DNA from: Citrobacter amalonaticus
Lineage (GTDB): Bacteria; Pseudomonadota; Gammaproteobacteria; Enterobacterales; Enterobacteriaceae
DNA length: 64,000 nt
Direction of reading: 5' to 3'
Assembly (NCBI RefSeq): GCF_001559075.2
Contig: NZ_CP014015.2
Coordinates: forward strand, 2,232,001 to 2,296,000
This document shows, piece after piece, positions 1 to 9,216 of the stretch. The position numbers and the translations under genes were made by a program. Each line of letters opens with the position of its first letter. Within the stretch, counting starts at the first letter, position 1. Under the pieces are notes generated by a model. It did not search any database, was not told where the DNA came from, and saw only the letters and a list, made by a program, of their open reading frames with translations.

Positions 1-2345
1 GTCAGTGGCAGCGTTTCGGTTTACTGTCAGCTCACGAGATGACGTCCCGTCAATGGTGGCACGCCGTCAGCGGCGCGCTGGCGGAACTCCTCAGTGCACA
101 ACCTGTGGCGAAACCGGCGAAAAATCAGCGCCATGTGAACTACATCTCTATGGAGTTCCTGATTGGTCGTCTTACGGGGAATAACCTGCTTAACCTGGGC
201 TGGTATCAGGCAGTGAGTGATGCGCTGAAAGCGCACAGCATCAACCTGACCGATCTGCTGGAAGAAGAGACCGACCCGGCGTTGGGCAACGGCGGATTAG
301 GTCGTCTTGCCGCCTGCTTCCTGGACTCAATGGCGACCGTGGGGCAATCTGCCACCGGTTATGGTCTGAATTATCAGTACGGTCTGTTCCGTCAGTCCTT
401 TGCCGACGGTCAGCAAAGGGAAGCGCCGGATGACTGGCATCGTGGTAGCTACCCGTGGTTCCGTCATAACGAGCAGCTTGACGTGCAGGTAGGGATTGGC
501 GGTAAGGTGACAAAAGACGGTCACTGGGAACCCGGCTTTGTGATTACCGGGCAGGCGTGGGATCTGCCGGTGCTGGGCTACCGTAACGGCGTGGCGCAAC
601 CGCTGCGTCTGTGGCAGGCCACGCATGCTCATCCGTTTAACCTGACCAAATTTAATGACGGCGATTTCCTGCGTGCAGAACAGCAGGGGATTGACGCCGA
701 TAAACTGACCAAAGTGCTTTACCCGAACGACAACCACACGGCGGGTAAGAAGCTGCGTCTGATGCAGCAATACTTCCAGTGCGCCTGTTCAGTGGCCGAT
801 ATTCTGCGTCGTCATCATCTGGCTGGCCGCAAACTGCATGAGCTGGCGGATTACGAAGTCATTCAACTGAACGATACCCATCCGACAATTGCGATTCCGG
901 AACTGCTGCGTGTGCTGCTTGACGAGCATCAGATGAGCTGGGACGACGCCTGGGCGATCACCAGTAAAACCTTCGCCTATACCAACCATACCCTGATGCC
1001 TGAAGCGCTGGAGTGCTGGGATGAGAAGCTGGTGAAAGCGCTACTGCCGCGTCATATGCAGCTCATCAAAGAGATTAACGATCGCTTTAAGACGCTGGTC
1101 GATAAAACCTGGCCTGGCGACAAGCAGGTTTGGGCAAAGCTGGCGGTGGTTCACGACAAACAGGTGCGCATGGCGAACATGTGTGTGGTCAGTGGCTTTG
1201 CGGTTAACGGCGTTGCCGCGCTGCACTCCGACCTGGTGGTGAAAGATCTGTTCCCGGAATATCACCAACTGTGGCCGAACAAGTTCCATAACGTGACCAA
1301 TGGCATCACGCCGCGTCGCTGGATCAAGCAGTGCAACCCGGAACTGGCCGCATTGTTTGATAAAACGCTGAAGAAAGAGTGGGCGAACGATCTCGATCGG
1401 TTGATCAACCTTGAGAAGTACGCCGACGATGCCAAATTCCGCAAGACCTGGCGTGATATCAAGCAGGCAAATAAGGTGCGCCTGGCTGAGTTTGTGAAGG
1501 TTCGTACCGGAATTGAGATTAACCCGCAGGCGATTTTCGATATTCAGATTAAGCGTCTGCACGAATACAAACGTCAGCACCTGAACCTGCTGCATATCCT
1601 GGCGTTGTATAAAGAGATTCGCGAAAACCCGCAGGCAGACCGCGTACCGCGCGTGTTCCTGTTTGGCGCGAAGGCGGCACCGGGTTACTACCTGGCGAAA
1701 AACATCATCTTTGCCATTAACAAGGTGGCGGAAACCATCAACAACGACCCGAAGGTTGGCGACAAGCTGAAAGTGGTGTTCCTGCCGGATTACTGCGTGT
1801 CAGCGGCAGAAATGCTGATTCCGGCGGCGGATATCTCCGAGCAGATCTCCACGGCGGGGAAAGAGGCTTCCGGAACCGGCAACATGAAGCTGGCGTTAAA
1901 CGGCGCACTGACGGTCGGCACCCTGGACGGCGCGAACGTGGAAATCGCCGAGAAAGTGGGTGACGAGAATATCTTTATCTTTGGCCATACCGTGGAACAG
2001 GTGAAGGCGCTGAAAGCCAAAGGCTACGATCCGCTGAAATGGCGCAAAAAGGATAAAGTGCTCGATGCCGTGCTGAAAGAGCTGGAGAGCGGGAAGTTAA
2101 GCGCAGGCGATAAGCATGCTTTTGATCAGATGCTGCACAGCATAGGCAAACAGGGTGGCGATCCGTATCTGGTGATGGCGGACTTTGCGGCCTACGTTGA
2201 GGCGCAGAAACAGGTGGATGTGTTGTATCGTGACCAGGAGGCCTGGACGCGTGCGGCGATCCTGAACTCCGCGCGCTGCGGCATGTTCAGCTCGGATCGC
2301 TCCATTCGCGATTATCAGACCCGAATCTGGCAGGCGAAACGCTAA
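1..2345 (+). CDS. malP: Maltodextrin phosphorylase, 5' end cut by window
   Basis: Phosphorolyses alpha-1,4-linked maltodextrins to glucose-1-phosphate in the cytoplasm. The reading frame is open from base 3 and begins at the codon matching residue 18 of E. coli MalP, so about 17 codons are missing. The next in-frame ATG at 39 is internal (residue 30 of the family), not the start. The conserved core is intact: the NGGLGRLAACFLDS stretch of glucan phosphorylases and, near the C-terminus, the GTGNMK pyridoxal-phosphate lysine followed by GTLDGANVEI. malQ follows after 9 bases, as in the malPQ operon of enterobacteria. The promoter with its MalT sites would lie before base 1 and is not visible. 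Identification is secure. Confidence 0.97.
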   Translation, partial: QWQRFGLLSAHEMTSRQWWHAVSGALAELLSAQPVAKPAKNQRHVNYISMEFLIGRLTGNNLLNLGWYQAVSDALKAHSINLTDLLEEETDPALGNGGLGRLAACFLDSMATVGQSATGYGLNYQYGLFRQSFADGQQREAPDDWHRGSYPWFRHNEQLDVQVGIGGKVTKDGHWEPGFVITGQAWDLPVLGYRNGVAQPLRLWQATHAHPFNLTKFNDGDFLRAEQQGIDADKLTKVLYPNDNHTAGKKLRLMQQYFQCACSVADILRRHHLAGRKLHELADYEVIQLNDTHPTIAIPELLRVLLDEHQMSWDDAWAITSKTFAYTNHTLMPEALECWDEKLVKALLPRHMQLIKEINDRFKTLVDKTWPGDKQVWAKLAVVHDKQVRMANMCVVSGFAVNGVAALHSDLVVKDLFPEYHQLWPNKFHNVTNGITPRRWIKQCNPELAALFDKTLKKEWANDLDRLINLEKYADDAKFRKTWRDIKQANKVRLAEFVKVRTGIEINPQAIFDIQIKRLHEYKRQHLNLLHILALYKEIRENPQADRVPRVFLFGAKAAPGYYLAKNIIFAINKVAETINNDPKVGDKLKVVFLPDYCVSAAEMLIPAADISEQISTAGKEASGTGNMKLALNGALTVGTLDGANVEIAEKVGDENIFIFGHTVEQVKALKAKGYDPLKWRKKDKVLDAVLKELESGKLSAGDKHAFDQMLHSIGKQGGDPYLVMADFAAYVEAQKQVDVLYRDQEAWTRAAILNSARCGMFSSDRSIRDYQTRIWQAKR

Positions 2346-2354
2346 GGAAGCGCG

Positions 2355-4442
2355 ATGGATAACAAACGTCTGGATAATGCCGCGCTGGCGGCGGGGATCA
2401 GTCCCGATTATATCAATGCCCACGGCAAGCCGCAGTCAATTGGTGCCGAAACCAAGCGACGTTTGTTGGATGCTATGCACCGTACCGCTGCCGCCGCAAA
2501 GGTGGCGGTCACGGCGGTGCCGAATGTGATGGTCTACACCGCAGGCAAAAAGATGTCGCTGGCGGTAGAGGGACACGGTGAATTCAACTGGCTGTTGACC
2601 ACCGAAGAGGGGGCGCAGTTTAAGGGGCACGCCACCGGCGGAAAATCCTTTACTCTGCCGACAAAGCTGCCGCTGGGTTATCACACGTTGACCCTGACGC
2701 AGGATGAACAGCGCCACCATTGCCGCATCATCGTAGCGCCAAAACGCTGCTACGAGCCGCAGGCGCTGCTGAATGGGCAGAAACTCTGGGGCGCCTGCGT
2801 GCAGCTGTATACGCTGCGTTCAGCGCGTAACTGGGGGATTGGTGACTTTGGCGATCTGAAATCGATGCTGGTGGATGTGGCGAAACGTGGGGGCGCGTTT
2901 ATCGGCCTCAACCCGATCCACGCGCTCTATCCGGCAAACCCGGAGAGCGCCAGCCCATACAGCCCGTCTTCGCGCCGCTGGCTGAACGTCATTTATATCG
3001 ACGTGAACGCGGTAGATGATTTTCGCCTGAGTAAAGAGGCGCAGGCCTGGTGGCAGAAGCCCGCCACGCAAAAGGCGCTGCAACAGGCGCGCGACGCAGA
3101 ATGGGTTGATTATACCACCGTTACCGCGCTGAAAATGACGGCGCTGCGCATGGCGTGGAAAGGATTTGCCGCGCGCGACGATGAACAGATGGCGGCGTTC
3201 CGGGCGTTCGTGGCTCAGGAAGGCGATAGTCTGTACTGGCAGGCGGCGTTTGATGCGCTGCATGCCCATCAGGTGAAAGAGGACGAACTGCGCTGGGGTT
3301 GGCCAGTCTGGCCAAAAGCTTACCAGTCGATCGATTCATCCGCGGTGAAAACATTCTGTCATGAACATCGTGATGAGGTGGATTTCTGGCTCTGGCTGCA
3401 GTGGCTGGCATATACCCAGTTTGCCGCCTGCTGGGAGACCAGTCAGGGCTTTACGATGCCAATTGGCCTGTATCGCGATCTGGCGGTGGGCGTGGCGGAA
3501 GGTGGGTCGGAAACCTGGTGCGATCGCGAGCTGTATTGCCTGAAAGCCTCTGTTGGCGCACCGCCGGATATCCTCGGCCCGCTTGGACAGAACTGGGGCC
3601 TGCCGCCGATGGATCCGCATATCATTACGGCGCGCGCCTACGAGCCGTTTATCGAACTCCTGCGGGCGAATATGCAAAACTGCGGCGCGCTGCGTATCGA
3701 TCATGTCATGTCGATGCTGCGTTTGTGGTGGATCCCCTACGGTGAAACCGCCGACCACGGCGCCTATGTTCACTATCCGGTCGATGACCTGTTGTCGATT
3801 CTGGCGCTGGAAAGTCAGCGTCATCATTGCATGGTGATTGGTGAAGACCTGGGGACCGTTCCGGTGGAGATTGTCGGCAAGCTGCGAACCAGCGGCGTGT
3901 ACTCTTACAAAGTACTCTATTTCGAGAACGACCATGAGAAAAACTACCGTGCGCCGAAAGCGTATCCGGAACAATCAATGGCTGTCGCGACGACGCATGA
4001 TCTTCCTACGCTCAAAGGCTATTGGGACAGCGGCGACCTGACGCTCGGCAAAGCGCTGGGACTGTATCCTGATGAAGTGGTCTTGCGCGGACTGTATCAG
4101 GATCGTGAACGGGCGAAACAGGGGCTATTAGATGCGCTGCACAAGTACGGTTGCCTGCCAAAACGTGCCGGGCATAAGGCCTCGCTGATGGCGATGACGC
4201 CGACGCTTAATCGCGCGATGCAGCGTTATATCGCCGACAGCAACAGTGCGTTATTAGGATTACAGCCGGAAGACTGGCTGGATATGGCGGAACCGGTCAA
4301 CATTCCGGGGACCAGTTCACAGTATAAAAACTGGCGTCGTAAGCTCTCCACGACCCTTGAAGCGATGTTTGCCGATGAAAGGGTGAACAAGCTGATTAAG
4401 GATCTGGATAAGCGGCGAAAAGCGGCAGCGAAGAAGACGTGA
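2355..4442 (+). CDS. malQ: 4-alpha-glucanotransferase (amylomaltase)
   Basis: Transfers maltosyl and longer units between maltodextrins, releasing glucose and making chains long enough for MalP. 695 residues, the usual length. GH77 catalytic residues are recognisable: the aspartate nucleophile in LRIDHVMSM, the glutamate in VIGEDLGTVP and the third acid in ATTHDLPTLKGYW. The AAGGA ribosome site lies between the malP stop and the ATG, so the pair is co-transcribed. A strong hairpin terminator follows directly and is shared with convergent gntT. Confidence 0.97.
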   Translation: MDNKRLDNAALAAGISPDYINAHGKPQSIGAETKRRLLDAMHRTAAAAKVAVTAVPNVMVYTAGKKMSLAVEGHGEFNWLLTTEEGAQFKGHATGGKSFTLPTKLPLGYHTLTLTQDEQRHHCRIIVAPKRCYEPQALLNGQKLWGACVQLYTLRSARNWGIGDFGDLKSMLVDVAKRGGAFIGLNPIHALYPANPESASPYSPSSRRWLNVIYIDVNAVDDFRLSKEAQAWWQKPATQKALQQARDAEWVDYTTVTALKMTALRMAWKGFAARDDEQMAAFRAFVAQEGDSLYWQAAFDALHAHQVKEDELRWGWPVWPKAYQSIDSSAVKTFCHEHRDEVDFWLWLQWLAYTQFAACWETSQGFTMPIGLYRDLAVGVAEGGSETWCDRELYCLKASVGAPPDILGPLGQNWGLPPMDPHIITARAYEPFIELLRANMQNCGALRIDHVMSMLRLWWIPYGETADHGAYVHYPVDDLLSILALESQRHHCMVIGEDLGTVPVEIVGKLRTSGVYSYKVLYFENDHEKNYRAPKAYPEQSMAVATTHDLPTLKGYWDSGDLTLGKALGLYPDEVVLRGLYQDRERAKQGLLDALHKYGCLPKRAGHKASLMAMTPTLNRAMQRYIADSNSALLGLQPEDWLDMAEPVNIPGTSSQYKNWRRKLSTTLEAMFADERVNKLIKDLDKRRKAAAKKT

Positions 4443-4447
4443 AAATA

Positions 4448-4476
4448 AAGAACCCGCCAGCTGGCGGGTTCTTTTT
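4448..4476. terminator. Bidirectional terminator between malQ and gntT
   Basis: Perfect inverted repeat AAGAACCCGCCAG / CTGGCGGGTTCTT with practically no loop, followed by a T run on the + strand and preceded by an A run that serves the - strand. It ends malQ 6 bases after its stop and can end gntT from the other side. Confidence 0.85.
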
Positions 4477-4481
4477 TCGCA

Positions 4482-5798
4482 TTAAACCACCGTTCCCAGT
4501 AGCAGACAGCCAATCAGGCCGCAGACAGAGATAATGGTTTCCAGCATTGACCAGGACTTGATGGTCTCGCCGATGGTCAGGTTAAAGTACTCTTTGAACA
4601 GCCAGAAGCCCGGATCGTTCACGTGAGAGAAGATGACGCTACCGGAACCGACGGCGATAACCATCAGCTCAGGGCTGACGCCGGTGGTCGCGATCAGCGG
4701 AGCGACAATCCCACCCGCCGTAATAGCGGCAACGGTAGCAGAACCCAGCGCGATACGCAGAACGGCGGCGATCGACCATGCCATCAGCAGCGGAGAGATA
4801 TTGGTTTCGTGCATCATGGACGCAATGTATTTGTCCACGCCGCTGTCGACCAACACCTGCTTGAACGCACCGCCACCGCCGATGATCAACAGCATCATCG
4901 CGATAATTTTGATGGAAGAGGTCAGCGTATCGTTAATCTGATCCATTGAACGGCCACGGTTCAGACCGAAGGTGAACAGGGCGATCAGTACTGCAATCAG
5001 GGTTGCCATCACCGGATCACCAAAGAACTCGGCAACAGGCAGGAAGGCATGGCCTTTGGGCAGGATCATCTCTGCAATGGCGCGCATCGCCATCAGCACC
5101 ACCGGAACCAGTGAGGTCCAGACGCTGACGCCAAAGCTCGGCATCTCTTCTTCCGTGAAGGTTTTTGCGCTGTACAGACCTTCCGGGATCGGCTTATCAA
5201 TGCCTTTCAGGCAGCGAGCGAAGACCGGACCCGCCAGAATGACGGTCGGGATTGCCAGAATCGTACCGAACAGCAGGGTTTTACCCATGTCAGCATGGAA
5301 AATGGTGGCGATAGCGGTCGGGCCCGGGTGCGGCGGCAGGAAGCCGTGCGTTACGGAGAGCGCCGCAGCCATTGGAACACCGACATACAGCAGCGGGATG
5401 TTAGCCGCGGCGGCAATGGTGAACACCAGCGGCAGCATCAGCACAAAGCCCACTTCATAGAACAGAGCAAAACCGACGGTGAAACCGGTTAATACCACGG
5501 CCCACTGAATGTGTTTTTTACCAAATTTCGCAATCAGCGTGGTGGCGATACGTTGCGCACCCCCGCAGTCTGCCAGCATTTTGCCGAGCATGGCGCCAAA
5601 GCCCATGATCAGGGCAAGACTTCCCAGGGTGCCGCCGACGCCAGCTTTGATGGAACCAATGACTTTATCCAGCGGCATTCCTTGCATCAATCCAACCGCA
5701 AGCGCCACCAGGACGAGGGCGATGAAGCCGTTCATTTTGAAGCGGATCATCAGGAGTAATAACAAAATTACACCGATAGCAACGATGACTAATGGCAT
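4482..5798 (-). CDS. gntT: High-affinity gluconate permease, GntP family
   Basis: Imports D-gluconate with protons across the inner membrane. 438 residues, the length of E. coli GntT, almost entirely hydrophobic with about 12-14 membrane segments separated by short loops. It carries GntP-family stretches such as HGFLPPHPGPTAIA near the middle and SGSVIFSHVNDPGFW near the C-terminus. It is monocistronic, convergent with malQ, and separated from nfuA by a 323-base leader/promoter region holding two GntR operator candidates. Paralogues GntU and GntP are possible alternatives, but position and flanking genes fit gntT. Confidence 0.95.
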   Translation of the reverse strand: MPLVIVAIGVILLLLLMIRFKMNGFIALVLVALAVGLMQGMPLDKVIGSIKAGVGGTLGSLALIMGFGAMLGKMLADCGGAQRIATTLIAKFGKKHIQWAVVLTGFTVGFALFYEVGFVLMLPLVFTIAAAANIPLLYVGVPMAAALSVTHGFLPPHPGPTAIATIFHADMGKTLLFGTILAIPTVILAGPVFARCLKGIDKPIPEGLYSAKTFTEEEMPSFGVSVWTSLVPVVLMAMRAIAEMILPKGHAFLPVAEFFGDPVMATLIAVLIALFTFGLNRGRSMDQINDTLTSSIKIIAMMLLIIGGGGAFKQVLVDSGVDKYIASMMHETNISPLLMAWSIAAVLRIALGSATVAAITAGGIVAPLIATTGVSPELMVIAVGSGSVIFSHVNDPGFWLFKEYFNLTIGETIKSWSMLETIISVCGLIGCLLLGTVV

Positions 5799-5818
5799 GA
5801 TTTACCTGGCCTTTCAAT

Positions 5819-5834
5819 TTGTTATGGGTAACGT
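5819..5834 (-). promoter_or_regulatory. Candidate downstream GntR operator of gntT
   Basis: Read on the - strand the site is ACGTTACCCATAACAA, close to the GntR palindrome ATGTTACC-GTAACAT. It lies about 21 bases before the gntT ATG, inside the transcribed leader. E. coli gntT is known to have one GntR site at the promoter and another roughly 120 bases downstream; the spacing here (about 140 bases centre to centre) fits that plan. Confidence 0.55.
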
Positions 5835-5958
5835 CAACGTTTTGACGACAAACTACGTTTGTCCCAACCGGGAACAGAGACGTAACGGCACCTCGACGGA
5901 TTACCCTTAAAACTATCTAGTTTAGTCGGATGTGATGTGTGTGTTTGGTGCCCATATG

Positions 5959-5975
5959 AATGATACGGGTAACAT
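5959..5975 (-). promoter_or_regulatory. Candidate promoter-proximal GntR operator of gntT
   Basis: The - strand reads ATGTTACCCGTATCATT, essentially the GntR operator recognised in front of E. coli gntT. It sits about 160 bases upstream of the ATG, beside a plausible CATATG-type -10 element. Gluconate would release GntR and allow transcription. Recognition is by motif; the start point is inferred. Confidence 0.7.
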
Positions 5976-6075
5976 AGGGTGATTGAGAATCACCCCGGCA
6001 GGCAAAATTTAAATTATGCGAGGCAGGTCAAATTATCGAAGAGGATGTTGCAGAAGACGCAAAGAGGGGGCGGTG

Positions 6076-6104
6076 TGCCCGATAAGCGCAAACGCCATCG
6101 GGCA
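6076..6104. repeat. REP-like hairpin downstream of nfuA
   Basis: TGCCCGAT and ATCGGGCA arms flank a 13-base centre containing the AAGCG and CGCC blocks typical of enterobacterial REP/PU units. It lies 18 bases after the nfuA stop and probably stabilises or ends that transcript. Confidence 0.6.
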
Positions 6105-6121
6105 TTACTCGAGCAGCGAAC

Positions 6122-6697
6122 TTAGTAGTAGGAGTGTTCGCCGCGCTGGTGTTCGGTCAGGTCGCGAACGCCTTTCAGTTCCGGGAACTCGTTCAGCAGC
6201 TGCTTCTCGATCCCTTCTTTCAGGGTTACATCGACCATGGAACAGCCGTTACAACCGCCGCCAAACTGCAGAATGGCGTAGCCTTCGTCGGTGATCTCCA
6301 TCAGAGAGACACGACCACCGTGACCGGCAAGCTGCGGGTTGATTTGCGACTGGAGCATATACTCCACGCGCTCCATCAGCGGCGCATCGTCAGCCACTTT
6401 ACGCATTTTCGCGTTCGGCGCTTTCAGCGTCAGTTGGGAACCCAGTTGATCGGTCACGAAATCGATCTCAGCGTCTTCCAGATAGGGCGCGCTCAGCTCA
6501 TCAACATAAGCGGTCAGCAGGTCAAATTTCAGGGCGGTGTCGGTTGCTTCCACGGCGTCCGGCGGACAATAAGAAACGCCACATTCAGCGTTAGGCGTAC
6601 CGGGATTAATCACAAATACACGGATTTGTGTCCCTTCTTCCTGATTTGCCAGCAGTTTGGCAAAGTGCGCTTGAGCAGCATCGGAAATACGGATCAT
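6122..6697 (-). CDS. nfuA: Fe-S biogenesis/carrier protein NfuA
   Basis: Carries a [4Fe-4S] cluster and delivers it to client enzymes, important under oxidative stress and iron limitation. 191 residues, the normal length. The N-terminal two thirds resemble a degenerate A-type carrier domain; the C-terminal Nfu domain has the cluster-binding CNGC motif (GGGCNGCSMVDVTLKEG, about residues 147-163). It lies downstream of gntX, with 58 bases between them, and is followed by a REP hairpin. Confidence 0.97.
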   Translation of the reverse strand: MIRISDAAQAHFAKLLANQEEGTQIRVFVINPGTPNAECGVSYCPPDAVEATDTALKFDLLTAYVDELSAPYLEDAEIDFVTDQLGSQLTLKAPNAKMRKVADDAPLMERVEYMLQSQINPQLAGHGGRVSLMEITDEGYAILQFGGGCNGCSMVDVTLKEGIEKQLLNEFPELKGVRDLTEHQRGEHSYY

Positions 6698-6755
6698 AGT
6701 AATGGCCTAATAGTTGACTATTTTAGTTGGTTATAATACGCCCATCATCGAGGCT

Positions 6756-7440
<685 letters not shown>

Positions 7441-7476
7441 GGTTCATCCTTGTTGGCGAAAAGAGAACAGTAACTG

Positions 7477-8247
7477 ATGAATGACATCTGGTGGCAGACC
7501 CGTGGAGAGGGAAATTGTCATCTTGTGCTGCTGCACGGATGGGGACTTAACGCCGAAGTGTGGAATTGCATTAGCGAGGAACTGAGCTCGCATTTCACGC
7601 TGCATCTGGTCGATTTACCAGGCTTTGGTCGCAGCCAGGGTTTTGGGGCTATGGCACTTGAGGAAATGGCGGAGCGCGTGTTGCAACAGGCGCCAGAGAA
7701 CGCTATCTGGCTCGGCTGGAGTCTTGGCGGATTGGTAGCAAGTCAGGTGGCATTAACCCATCCCGAACGCGTTCAGGCGCTGGTAACCGTGGCGTCATCA
7801 CCCTGTTTCAGCGCACATGACGCATGGCCGGGGATTAAGCCAGATGTCCTGGCGGGATTCCAACAGCAGCTCAGCGAAGACTTCCAGCGGACGGTGGAGC
7901 GCTTTCTGGCATTGCAAACGATGGGGACGGAAACAGCGCGTCAGGATGCCCGCGCGCTGAAGAAAACCGTGCTGGCGCTGCCGATGCCGCCGGTAGATGT
8001 GCTTAACGGTGGGCTGGAGATCCTCAGGACGGTTGATCTGCGTGAGTCACTGTCATCGTTAACATTACCGTTCCTGCGTTTGTATGGCTATCTGGACGGG
8101 TTGGTTCCCCGCAAGGTGGTGCCACTGCTTGATGCACTATGGCCAGAGAGCGAATCGCTGATCTTTGCCAGGGCGGCGCATGCCCCGTTTATTTCGCATC
8201 CTGATGCGTTTTGTCAGGCGCTGGTGGCGCTGAAGCAGAGGCTGTAA
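7477..8247 (+). CDS. bioH: Pimeloyl-ACP methyl ester carboxylesterase
   Basis: Removes the methyl group from pimeloyl-ACP methyl ester, finishing the pimelate moiety for biotin synthesis. 256 residues, alpha/beta hydrolase fold: LLHGWGLNAEVW oxyanion region, nucleophile Ser82 in GWSLGG, Asp in YGYLDGLVP and His in AAHAPFISHP. It stands alone, away from bioABFCD, as in E. coli, and is divergent from gntX with only 37 bases between the two starts, so their promoters must overlap. Confidence 0.96.
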   Translation: MNDIWWQTRGEGNCHLVLLHGWGLNAEVWNCISEELSSHFTLHLVDLPGFGRSQGFGAMALEEMAERVLQQAPENAIWLGWSLGGLVASQVALTHPERVQALVTVASSPCFSAHDAWPGIKPDVLAGFQQQLSEDFQRTVERFLALQTMGTETARQDARALKKTVLALPMPPVDVLNGGLEILRTVDLRESLSSLTLPFLRLYGYLDGLVPRKVVPLLDALWPESESLIFARAAHAPFISHPDAFCQALVALKQRL

Positions 8248-8257
8248 CGCGAAAAGA

Positions 8258-8292
8258 AGCGCCCGGGAAGGGGAAAGAACCTTCCGGGCCTG
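8258..8292. terminator. Terminator-like inverted repeat between bioH and the rpnA remnant
   Basis: GCCCGGAAGG and CCTTCCGGGC arms (within 8260-8290) flank a short AAAGAA-type centre. It lies between convergent bioH and the rpnA remnant. The T tract is weak, so the termination role is inferred. Confidence 0.5.
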
Positions 8293-8295
8293 AGA

Positions 8296-8754
8296 TTAAT
8301 GGTTTAGCGTGATGACGTCATCGGCGGTAAGCCCGGTGATTCTGAGGATGGTCTGGCGGTCAATGCCGTCAGCCAGCATGCTGGCGGCGATGCGCAGTGC
8401 TTCCTCACGTTTACCCTGCTGCAAACCCTTTTCCATCCCCTCTTCCTTACCCCTTTCCAGTCCTTCCTGTAATCCACTGACATGGCCCTCCTGAAGACCA
8501 CGGTGATGCCCTTCCTGACGTAATCTTTCGGCGATAGTCATCAATCTCTCCTTGTGCTTGGGTAATCGGTCGGCCATGCCATGAATAAAATCGCGAAAGC
8601 GATCGGTGTCGCCCGCCTGCAACAGATAATTAAACAGAGCTTTTAGTTGGTTGTCATTAGCGTGTCCTGTAATAAGCAGGGTCGCCAGTTTTTCCACTAA
8701 CCCCAGTAGATCCCGCTTGCGGATATGCTTTTGCACCAGTTCGAGGAGTGCCAT
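8296..8754 (-). pseudogene. rpnA: 3' remnant of an Rpn-family nuclease gene (rpnA position)
   Basis: The 152-residue frame (MALLELVQKHIRKRDLLGLVEKL...) matches only the C-terminal half of Rpn/YhgA proteins, which are normally about 290-310 residues. The N-terminal PD-(D/E)XK nuclease domain is absent. In frame upstream, the conserved HRMALLEL sequence continues for a few codons (ARHR) and then meets a TGA. The rest of the 216-base gap to feoC shows no nuclease sequence I can recognise. The tail is a repetitive glutamine/glutamate/glycine helix (residues about 81-115) and a final ITGLTADDV segment. In E. coli the intact gene sits here between feoC and bioH. Rpn genes are reported to produce a C-terminal antitoxin from an internal start, so the remnant could still give a protein; see findings. 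Confidence 0.8.
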
Positions 8755-8930
8755 GCGGTGTCGCGCTGGAGGCTGTACTCATGGCGATCCCTCACCGGAA
8801 TAAAAGATGGCGTGACTTTAGCGGGCAGGAGGCGGGAAAGCATCTCCCTGTTGTTAACGGTGCGAAGAGGGCGGGAGGAAATCGTGGCCTTGCAGAAAGT
8901 GATTGAGTGTTGTGGAACCGGGCACGCAAA

Positions 8931-8966
8931 ATACCGGATGGCGGCGTTTATCCCACCATCCGGTAT
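8931..8966. repeat. REP-like hairpin at the end of feoABC
   Basis: ATACCGGATGG and CCATCCGGTAT form an 11-bp perfect stem around a 14-base centre. It begins 5 bases after the feoC stop, so it likely ends or protects the feo transcript. Confidence 0.6.
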
Positions 8967-8970
8967 CAAC

Positions 8971-9207
8971 CTAGCGTAACGCCCACCATTCACGCAGGCA
9001 GGCTTTGCCTTCCGGGCAACTTTTGCAGCTTCCGGAGAGACAGCCGTCAGGCTCTTCCTGAATTCGCATGGCTTTACCCATCATTTCCAGTTGATTGAGC
9101 ATGGCGTCGATCATCGGCTGCGGCGTATGCAATGTATGGCTAATTTGCGCGGCCTCCATGCGCCCCCGCAGGGCCAGTAAATCGCGAACCTGGATTAGCG
9201 AAGCCAT
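8971..9207 (-). CDS. feoC: FeoC, ferrous iron transport accessory protein
   Basis: 78 residues: a winged-helix fold and four C-terminal cysteines at 56, 61, 64 and 70 (the CxxxxCxxCxxxxxC pattern) that in this family bind an oxygen-sensitive Fe-S cluster. FeoC is thought to protect or regulate FeoB. It follows feoB after 9 bases in the feoABC operon of gammaproteobacteria. Confidence 0.93.
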   Translation of the reverse strand: MASLIQVRDLLALRGRMEAAQISHTLHTPQPMIDAMLNQLEMMGKAMRIQEEPDGCLSGSCKSCPEGKACLREWWALR

Positions 9208-9216
9208 CGTGACACC

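Larger units (their letters stand above)
5799..6121. promoter_or_regulatory. gntT promoter and leader region, no gene
   Basis: 323 bases between gntT and nfuA, both read leftward. It holds the two GntR sites, a perfect 8-bp inverted repeat with a 3-base loop (GGGTGATT-GAG-AATCACCC, 5977-5995) just upstream of the first operator, and a REP-like hairpin beyond the nfuA stop. I see no coding sequence; a 92-codon frame crossing it runs antisense into nfuA and is a shadow. Confidence 0.6.

Noticed and set aside
5977..5995. CRP site of gntT
   Set aside because: The GGTGATT-GAG-AATCACC dyad has a spacer one base longer than the CRP pattern and lies too close to the promoter compared with E. coli gntT; kept only as an unexplained dyad.
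8697..8993. 98-codon frame on the - strand between feoC and the rpnA remnant
   Set aside because: It starts inside feoC, reads through a REP-like hairpin and then overlaps the remnant out of frame; no domain recognised.
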